Source: Beroe ovata
Lineage: Eukaryota > Ctenophora > Nuda > Beroida > Beroidae
Reading direction: 5' to 3'
NCBI GenBank assembly: GCA_946803715.1
Contig: CAMPET010000473.1
Coordinates: 1-15,707 of the forward strand
DNA: 15,707 nt
How positions within the stretch are numbered: position 1 is the first letter of the stretch; every line of letters begins with the position of its first letter. The notes under the pieces were generated by a model, which was not told where the DNA came from, did not search any database, and worked only from the letters and a program-made list of their open reading frames with translations. Of the stretch, positions 10,217-15,707 are shown piece after piece. The translations under genes were made by a program, and so were the position numbers.

Positions 10217-10600
10217 CAGGGTGTGTCAAAGAAGATTGCTCAAAAGTAAACGTCAATATCTCAGCTTCTGTTTGGAGTTTCCGGATGAAATTTGGAGGTG
10301 TGGTAGGTATCGGCAATAAGTTTTTCCCACTCACACCTAATTGCTCAAAAATTTGAAGTATATACCTCAAAAATTGATGGAGGAATTGGCAAAAAACAAA
10401 GGAACTGCTTTTGTCAACTTCATTCATCGACAACGCACGTTCTGAGCCTCAAATATGAATGCGGAATTTAACATAACAATCATTAACTATTCCATAAAAA
10501 AGACTTCATCAAGCTATCTCAAAAACGTCGAGGATATGCAAGTTTTTGTAGAGCACACATATGTGCAGTTTACTTTTGTCCACTTTTTTGACACACCCTG
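10217..10600. mobile_element. MITE-like element (384 bp) with mariner-type ends
   Basis: Both ends read cagggtgtgtcaaa inward (left from 10217, right reverse complement from 10600). After a diverged gap, aaaagtaaac matches again (left to 10251, right from 10568), giving imperfect inverted ends of about 33-35 bp. The CAGGGTG start recalls mariner/Tc1-like elements. No transposase frame is present, so it would be non-autonomous. The expected TA duplication is not visible next to the ends, which leaves the family assignment open. The 86-codon minus frame at 10173-10433 shows no transposase motif. Confidence 0.72.
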
Positions 10601-11067
10601 CAGTATCCCGTAACGTTGAATAGGTGTCATGATTAGAATCTATTTTACACATTTTATTCAGCTGCTACCTTCACTTTTATAGTAAAGACTGGTCGAATTG
10701 TTGAACAAGGGCACGCGCACTTATTTTGTAATACCTGCATTTCTTATGTAAAATTCTGCCGAATTTCTGACAAGAACAATGTAAATCACGCGGCTCGTCC
10801 CATTGATGAATCTGTACCACTACCTATCATTATTCACCACATAATATCTAATCACTATATTCATCGAAATAGCAAGAGCTACGAATAAATTACATACCGT
10901 TGCATTTTGCATAACCATGAAGATTGAACCTATACCACACCAAGCTCTTGTGTAGGTACAGCTCATTTGACGTTGGCTTAATATGGGCAGAGCAGTCTTA
11001 ATTCCTCGCATTTTTCAAACACCCCTTTTTATACACTAAATGCCAATTAGAAAAACTAGGTTCGGAA
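10601..11067. other. Spacer between two MITEs, no clear gene
   Basis: A minus-strand frame (10820-11011) runs up to a good donor, acg|gtatgtaa at about 10898. It has no recognisable domain and no strong acceptor, so I do not call an exon. Confidence 0.4.
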
Positions 11068-11173
11068 TTGTAGGATTTCACCCTACCCTTGCTGGCGGGA
11101 TTTTATCCCTGGCAAGGGGCGGATTGAAAATCGCGCGCACCGACGGTAGGGTAAAATCCTACAAGGTTCGGAA
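11059..11173. mobile_element. Small MITE copy 1 with 9-bp target duplication
   Basis: The element (11068-11164, 97 bp) has 20-bp inverted ends that differ at one base (ttgtaggatttcaccctacc against ttgtaggattttaccctacc). It is flanked by the exact direct repeat ggttcggaa at 11059-11067 and 11165-11173. Internally it has ttgctggcgggattttatcc and a GC-rich right half. The 8-9 bp duplications of the two copies fit a Mutator-like or hAT-type mobiliser; no transposase is present in the window. Confidence 0.88.
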
Positions 11174-11201
11174 GCAATCGAGCATCATACATAGAATATA
11201 T
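11134..11201. repeat. 68-bp exact duplicate at contig end (copy A)
   Basis: These 68 bases, running up to the N at 11202, are identical to 12826-12893, which begin right after the N at 12825. They include the right end of the MITE and its unique flank. This is what an unmerged overlap between two contigs looks like. Confidence 0.95.
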
Positions 11202-11374
11202 NACTTATAGTGATACTGATGGCTAGCGTGTTCAATGCAAAGGCTTTTATCACTTTATCAGTAGCTGCTAGTGTTATCTGATTATTATAGTAATTATTTA
11301 CTATTTAGTATCTCAGTATCTATCTGTATATCATAATCAAATTCAATTATATGACAAGAACCGAATCCTATTTT

Positions 11375-11497
11375 GTTTTTGCTTGTAGGATTTTACCCTA
11401 CCGTCGGTGCGCGCAATTTTCATTCCGCCGCGCCGGCGGTCTTGCCAGGGATAAAATCCCGCCAGCAAGGGTATGGTGAAATCCTACAAGTTTTTGC
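11375..11497. mobile_element. Small MITE copy 2, opposite orientation, 8-bp target duplication
   Basis: The element (11383-11489, 107 bp) is the reverse complement of copy 1 apart from a few substitutions and about ten extra GC-rich bases in the middle. It has the same ttgtagg...cctacaa ends. It is flanked by gtttttgc at 11375-11382 and 11490-11497, unlike the flank of copy 1, so it is an independent insertion. Confidence 0.88.
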
Positions 11498-11529
11498 TGG
11501 CATGACTATGATTGGGGGGGGGTCAACTA

Positions 11530-11766
11530 TTTTTTTGTTTTTTTTGTTAAGGTAGAAGTAGATTTTTGAAAAAACAAAAAAAACAAATAAAACAAAAAAA
11601 CAAAAAAAACAAAAAAATGGAAAAACCCAAGAAACCCAAAAAACAAATAAAACAAACAAAACAAATAAAACAAAAAATTGAAAAATCCAGAAAACAAATA
11701 AAACAAAAAAAAACAAAAAAATGCAAAAACCCAGAAAGCAAATAAAACGAATAAAACGAAAAAATT
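11530..11766. repeat. A-rich, degenerate (AAACAAAT)n tract
   Basis: Nearly every base on the plus strand is A, broken by C and by a recurring motif of the type tggaaaaacccaagaaa, ttgaaaaatccagaaa and tgcaaaaacccagaaag. The tract follows a run of nine G at 11514-11522. The minus-strand frames rich in F, V and C are products of this low complexity. Confidence 0.92.
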
Positions 11767-12582
11767 AAAACAGATTCATTTTACATTACTTTTATTGATC
11801 CTACTCAATATGTAGGTTCCAACTCCAACTTATGTTAATGCAATCAAATTTGAGTATTACAGGATGACTATTTGAGGGGTATATGTTAATGATAAGAATG
11901 GGTCCCAATCCCCATCGCGATTCCAGACTCCAGTGTAACAGCTTCCATGACATTACAATAACGGCGGTTAGTTATTGACAACCAGCATAAAACTATAGTA
12001 TTCTCACGCAGTAGAGCAACAGTATTTCCACATATATAGCAAATATATAGCAAATGAAGTTGCAACGTTTTTATAAGGTAGACAGTCTGGGAAATAATTT
12101 GGTACATCACATGGCTATACATTGAATGCAATTCCTGGGAAAAACTCTTGATCGCTGGGATTTCACCATATATGGCATTGTTTGGTCAAGACAGAGTGGT
12201 TATGTGCCTAGCCTGGCGAACACGGTGGAGATCCTTGCTGTACGGCATGTTAAACAAGAAATCGAAACCGTGGGGTTGCGTACAGACCACTCTGTCACAG
12301 AAGTCGATAGCCTGATCACATTGGTAACTGTTTATTCTCTCAATTGGTATCATGAGATCAGTGAGTGAGTGTACACTGTTTAATCATTTTGTTTTGCACA
12401 GGAATGTGTTCACTATACACATTTTTCTTGTAATGATTAGTTTTCGTGTGCTGTAGTGTTTGGAATGGATGTGGATGTGTTTTGATTGGTGTGTGGGAAT
12501 TTCGTTTTCAAAAGTCAAAACCCCTTTTTCGTTCGACCATTAATTTTAAAGTACTTTAGAGCATAGAGGCTATAGCTCACAT

Positions 12583-12653
12583 CATATAGATGTCTTCTGC
12601 TGCGCAGTCGACATCTATATGGAATATAGTGTCCTGCACGCAGGACACTATAT
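12583..12653. repeat. Two adjacent perfect hairpins
   Basis: The first pairs catatagatgtc (12583-12594) with gacatctatatg (12610-12621) around a 15-nt loop. The second pairs 12624-12637 with 12640-12653, a 14-bp stem containing tagtgtcctgc, around a 2-nt loop. They lie two bases apart. Confidence 0.88.
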
Positions 12654-12712
12654 AAGTCCTGTGCGTGCGCAACACGCCTCTTAAGTACATATAGCAGAAA
12701 ACTCATAGGAAA

Positions 12713-12791
12713 ATGGAACCAGAAGCTGCTTGAAACAGTTTTGAACCGTTCCGAGCAGTACAAAACTGTTTCGAGCAGCTTCTATTTCCAT
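12713..12791. repeat. Foldback, ~31-bp arms
   Basis: The inner arms 12721-12743 and 12761-12783 (agaagctgct...) match at 22 of 23 bases. The pairing extends outward through atggaa with two more mismatches. The loop is 17 nt. The element lies just left of the N at 12825. Confidence 0.85.
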
Positions 12792-12825
12792 GTGCCCATT
12801 TGATCGACATGCATCAGATGCAATN

Positions 12826-12893
12826 CGCGCACCGACGGTAGGGTAAAATCCTACAAGGTTCGGAAGCAATCGAGCATCATACATAGAATATAT
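12826..12893. repeat. 68-bp exact duplicate at contig start (copy B)
   Basis: Identical to 11134-11201. It begins inside the MITE, after the N, and runs on without a break into the kringle gene 2 flank (tgagacgcg). Confidence 0.95.
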
Positions 12894-12982
12894 TGAGACG
12901 CGTAAAGTTGACCATGCCAAGTTGAAATAATATGAGTAATATATTGCATGATTATGTGTTATTCACATTGCATTGACGTAGG

Positions 12983-12990
12983 TATATAAG
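12983..12990 (+). promoter_or_regulatory. TATA-like element before kringle gene 2
   Basis: TATATAAG starts 16 bases before the first ATG (12999) and 31 before the second (13014). A TATA box usually places transcription about 30 bases downstream, so if it is real, translation would start at 13014 with almost no leader. Further up, tgagtaata (12933-12941) also occurs at 7535-7543 upstream of kringle gene 1. Confidence 0.35.
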
Positions 12991-12998
12991 ATAATCGG

Positions 12999-14659
12999 AT
13001 GGGATCTGCAGTGATGTTATTCATCGCAATCATTTTGCTGGGAGAAAATAATATCGTGCTGTCTTCAGATGGTATGAAATGCATCAAGCCGCAAGCGGGC
13101 TTAGTATATAACCTCAACAATTGATGCCTATTAATCTATTATTGATGCCTGTTGAATGTCATTTCAGACTTTAAGTTTCAAATGATAATATCGCACTGGT
13201 ACATTGTTGAGGCCATCGCTATAATATTAAATAGTATATTCCACAGGTGTCAGTTGTATCCGGGTGGGAGATACACTGGGAAAAGCATACAGGGGAAGTG
13301 TGAATGTCAGTGGGAGTGGAGAGACTTGTCAGAGATGGGACTCCCAGACACCCCATTCCCACACTCGCACCCCCGAAAAGTGAGAGAAGATGTGTTTATT
13401 TTTTATCGACCTCTCATCCACCAATCATTCCCTCCCCAATCACCTTTTTCGTCTTACAAAAAGGCATTGAAGAAGGAATAGAAGAGAGCTAATACTAATA
13501 GGGTTAGATCAATAAGTATGATGCTCCACATGTTACAACCTCTACCTAAGACCCCAACTAGTCGTGACGCCGTGCGTCAGGTCACCTATGACGTAACGCG
13601 TCACTTATTCTAACTATAGTCGCGACACATGACATGACGCGTTATGTCACGTCTAGTTATAATTAGTGATGCGTTATGGATGACCTATCCTAACTAGTCG
13701 TCTGCTTCGGTTTCAGCTTCTGCCAACATTGGCAAAATTTTGCAGGTGTTAAACTGAAGTTTTATATAGAAATTAAAGGCGTTGACATGCTGAAAAATGT
13801 AATTTTTGGACCGCTGCAAGAGTCAAATTAATCATAGGTTGATTCATGATTTCATGATTTCATGATTGATTACCTAGTGGCCACCGGCTGCAAGTCATTG
13901 TTGTCTCTCACGAAAATACGAAGGGCAATGATCACTATTATATTACTAAAAGTCTGCTAACAGATTTATAGTTCACCCTCAACGTGTTTAGTTTTGACCC
14001 AATTCAATTTGTTGCAGTGCGAGCCTCCAATGGGCGTTATAAGGCACACTTATAGTGATATATTTGGTCATACTTTTTCTATATTTTCTACCCTTTTTCA
14101 TTCCACTTCAGTTCAGCTACCGCAAAAATTTGAACTTCAGTCCGGCTTCGGCTTTAGCCAGAATTCAGGCTGCCGTCCATGCTGCTACTACAGATAAAAA
14201 CCTGCTCAAGCCTATGAAATATTGCACCGCAAAGGATATGTACTAAAACTGACTAAACTAAAAAACTTACTAAGCGCACAGCAGAATGTGTATTGTTGTA
14301 AGCAGAAGTGATAGGTACCTATAGTCAGTACCTTAGTAAATAACGGGAATAATTAGGGAATAATTAGGGCACCAAGCCCTTAGGGCACCAAGCTTAAGAT
14401 TAAGAAGCAAGCAGTACAATGTATAATATCAATAGCATAATGTTCAATTTGTGATAACGTGAACAGCACTGCTGATTCTAGCCCTTCCTGACCCCTCATT
14501 TTCACTCCGATTTCCAGCTACCCTAACAGAGGATTGGTATCAAACTACTGTCGGAACCCTGATGGTGAACAGTACGGACCTTGGTGTTACACTGTGGATC
14601 CAGAACTGCGTTGGGAGTACTGCAACGTACCTCGCTGCCAAGGTTTGATCACAAGCTGA
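12999..14659 (+). CDS. Kringle gene 2: secreted single-kringle protein, three exons
   Basis: Exon 1 (12999-13071) encodes a signal peptide with a LFIAIILL core, ending VLSSD in phase 1. Exon 2 (13247-13379) follows ttccacag and ends in phase 2 before gtgaga. Exon 3 (14518-14642) follows the pyrimidine-rich ctccgatttccag and ends in phase 1. Together they form one complete kringle of 82 residues with six cysteines: [37 protein letters not shown] and VPRC. Phase-1 boundaries at both ends are typical of shuffled extracellular modules. Reading straight on gives QGLITS and TGA (14657-14659), about 115 aa, or 110 from the ATG at 13014, which matches the start of gene 1. A donor-like aag|gtttga at 14643 means the protein could instead splice onward. 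Intron 1 is 175 nt and intron 2 is 1138 nt. The ligand is unknown. Confidence 0.88.
13551..13710. repeat. TGACG-rich foldback-like element in kringle intron 2
   Basis: It opens with agaccccaactagtcgtgac, shared exactly (21 bp) with 6834-6854. Inside, tgacgtaacgcgtca (13589-13603) pairs with tgacgcgttatgtca (13635-13649) at 14 of 15 bases. It ends near ctaactagtcg, which resembles the start. The rest is unlike the copy at 6834, so the two share only a family motif. Confidence 0.7.
14117..14246 (+). CDS. Possible alternative last exon inside kringle intron 2
   Basis: A very strong pyrimidine tract (about 14063-14110) leads to gttcag|ctaccg. In the phase left open by kringle exon 2, the frame then reads [17 protein letters not shown] and continues to [10 protein letters not shown] and TAA (14244-14246), 42 residues. 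The mix of residues looks coding, but I know no family. Used as an alternative to exon 3 it would leave half a kringle, which should not fold, so it may belong to something else or be chance. Confidence 0.3.
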
Positions 14660-14680
14660 TCGACGTATTGCATTTTACAG

Positions 14681-14823
14681 GTTTTCGCTGGTGTTCGATC
14701 ATGAACGTGAGAGAGTCAGCTGAACATCTTCTCTTATACGAAGTCAAGGAGTCAATATTGATAGAAAATCATCGTAGCTGTGAATTGGAATGTGTCTGTA
14801 GCAGCAATTATTGCTGCTACTAG
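14681..14823 (+). CDS. Possible cysteine-rich C-terminal exon of kringle gene 2
   Basis: After gtattgcattttacag a phase-1 exon would read FRWCSIMNVRESAEHL and continue to a tail ending ECVCSSNYCCY, then TAG (14821-14823). It has 46 residues, six of them cysteine. It keeps the frame if exon 3 uses the donor at 14643, but that intron would be only 38 nt, shorter than most spliceosomes accept. If real, the product would be a kringle plus a small disulphide-rich domain. Confidence 0.3.
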
Positions 14824-15568
14824 CAACTGCTCTAGTGTCTGTGTAGCTAGCTGATGAATGAATTTTAGCAATGGATCAGCATGAGGTATCTGGACCTCTC
14901 ATCTTTTTTCTATTTTCACAATGCAAAGTTCCACGAAAATAAGAATCTGACATTCTATGATCATGATAACATATGACCTTAGACCGGAGTGGCTTATTAT
15001 CCTCACTATCATCACGCAAATTTGGAGAGCGCAGCTGCTGATAACTTAGATATCAAAATATATATTAGGAAAGTTCAAGATCTACAGATACCGACAATAT
15101 CCGCCACAGCAAGCCTGTTCATATTTGTCAGCCACAGTTGAACAAATTGTACTGAGTTATAACTGTATAAATTCAAGCAGTTCCCTATATAAATCCATTT
15201 CCTGAGGAAAAGGTGATCATCCAAATTAACTTTGATATAATTTTTTGTATGCATTGCAGCTTTAAGTTGTGCTGTAGGGTTTTGAACTTATCATGTTCAT
15301 CATGGGTATAAGTCATAAGTATAACCTAATGCCCGCAGGATGCAAAATATACAGGCGCTTTCATGAGCGGTGCGATGTTTATTCTGCATTGTGTATTGCA
15401 GGAGAGACATGAAAAGTCCACGATATTGCTTTCTTTGCCAGCATTAGGACCGCATAATGCATCTCATGAAACTAACATGTAATCATTCTTTCAACCATGA
15501 TTAATGTCAAGGGCTTCGGTTCTGTACCACAGAGAGAACTGGACCCGTATATCCCTGCCTCAGCTTGC
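14824..15568. other. Downstream flank, no firm gene
   Basis: I see no complete exon I would defend. A weak phase-1 candidate starts at 15339 after gcccgcag, reads CKIYRRFHERCDVYSALC and reaches TGA at 15410-15412. Another acceptor-like site, tgcattgcag at about 15259, leads to LSCAVGF and a stop. Either could be a further kringle-gene exon, or chance. No canonical AATAAA was found. Confidence 0.4.
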
Positions 15569-15707
15569 TCACTATACTTGTGAGTCACTATACTTGTGAG
15601 TCACTATACTTGTGAGTCACTATACTTGTGAGTCACTATACTTGTGAGTCTCTATACTTGTGAGTCACTATACTTGTGAGTCACTATACTTGTGAGTCAC
15701 TATACTT
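15569..15707. repeat. 16-bp minisatellite, 8.7 copies, runs off the window
   Basis: The unit tcactatacttgtgag repeats without gaps from 15569 to the end. One unit (15649-15664) carries a single change, tctctata. The near-perfect identity points to recent expansion. Confidence 0.97.

Larger units (their letters stand above)
11203..12824. other. Intervening contig, probably misplaced or an alternative allele
   Basis: This 1622-base piece lies between two Ns whose outer flanks overlap by 68 identical bases, so its neighbours should join directly. It contains MITE copy 2, a poly-purine tract and hairpins. One plus-strand frame (12126-12368) reads GYVPSLANTVEILAV and onward and looks somewhat protein-like, with a possible donor attg|gtaact inside it, but no family is recognisable and I do not call it a gene. 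Confidence 0.6.

Noticed and set aside
11420-11741. Minus-strand frames rich in F, V and C that look like membrane proteins
   Set aside because: They translate the A-rich low-complexity tract.
13152-13492. Open frames of 109 and 62 codons over kringle exon 2
   Set aside because: They are in other frames; the true kringle frame is identified by six cysteines and splice phases on both sides.
15569-15707. CRISPR-like array at the right end
   Set aside because: The 16-bp units are directly adjacent with no spacers, so it is a minisatellite.

Overview
The window looks like AT-rich nuclear DNA from an animal with compact genes, probably an early-branching one such as a sponge or cnidarian. That placement is an inference. 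The grounds are spliced genes with GT-AG introns of about 100-270 nt (one of 1.1 kb), a Q50 homeodomain of animal type, secreted kringle proteins, several non-autonomous transposons and many minisatellites. Nothing bacterial is present: no operons, no ribosome binding sites, and almost every short open frame is chance. Single N bases at 5190, 7858, 9386, 11202 and 12825 look like joins between contigs, and at least two of them appear to be faulty.

Three coding loci can be supported. (1) On the minus strand, 4412 down to 2888, a five-exon homeobox gene encodes about 272 aa with a complete 60-residue homeodomain split by an intron. (2) On the plus strand at 7574-7857 are the first two exons of a secreted kringle protein, cut off at the N at 7858. 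(3) On the plus strand at 12999-14659 is a paralogue of it with all three exons: a signal peptide, a complete six-cysteine kringle and a short tail. The two kringle genes are tandem paralogues about 5.4 kb apart. Their aligned signal exons have the same length and phase, and their kringle exons share 41 identical bases ending exactly at the N.

Layout: 1-2887 has no recognised gene but holds a CA repeat, a 44-bp GC-rich minisatellite and a hairpin. 2888-4412 is the homeobox gene, with a possible promoter upstream to about 4850. 5191-7573 holds a doubtful minus-strand exon, an 11-bp minisatellite and a foldback element. 7574-7857 is the partial kringle gene. 7859-9385 is a contig that opens with a perfect 92-bp inverted repeat and carries a GC-rich cruciform tract. 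9387-11201 holds a mariner-like MITE and a small MITE with target duplication. 11203-12824 is probably misplaced: both its neighbours share an exact 68-bp overlap. It carries a second, inverted copy of the small MITE, a poly-purine tract and several hairpins. 12826 to the end is the intact kringle gene and a 16-bp minisatellite that runs off the window.

The homeobox product would act in the nucleus and the kringle proteins outside the cell. Nothing in the sequence ties the two together functionally.
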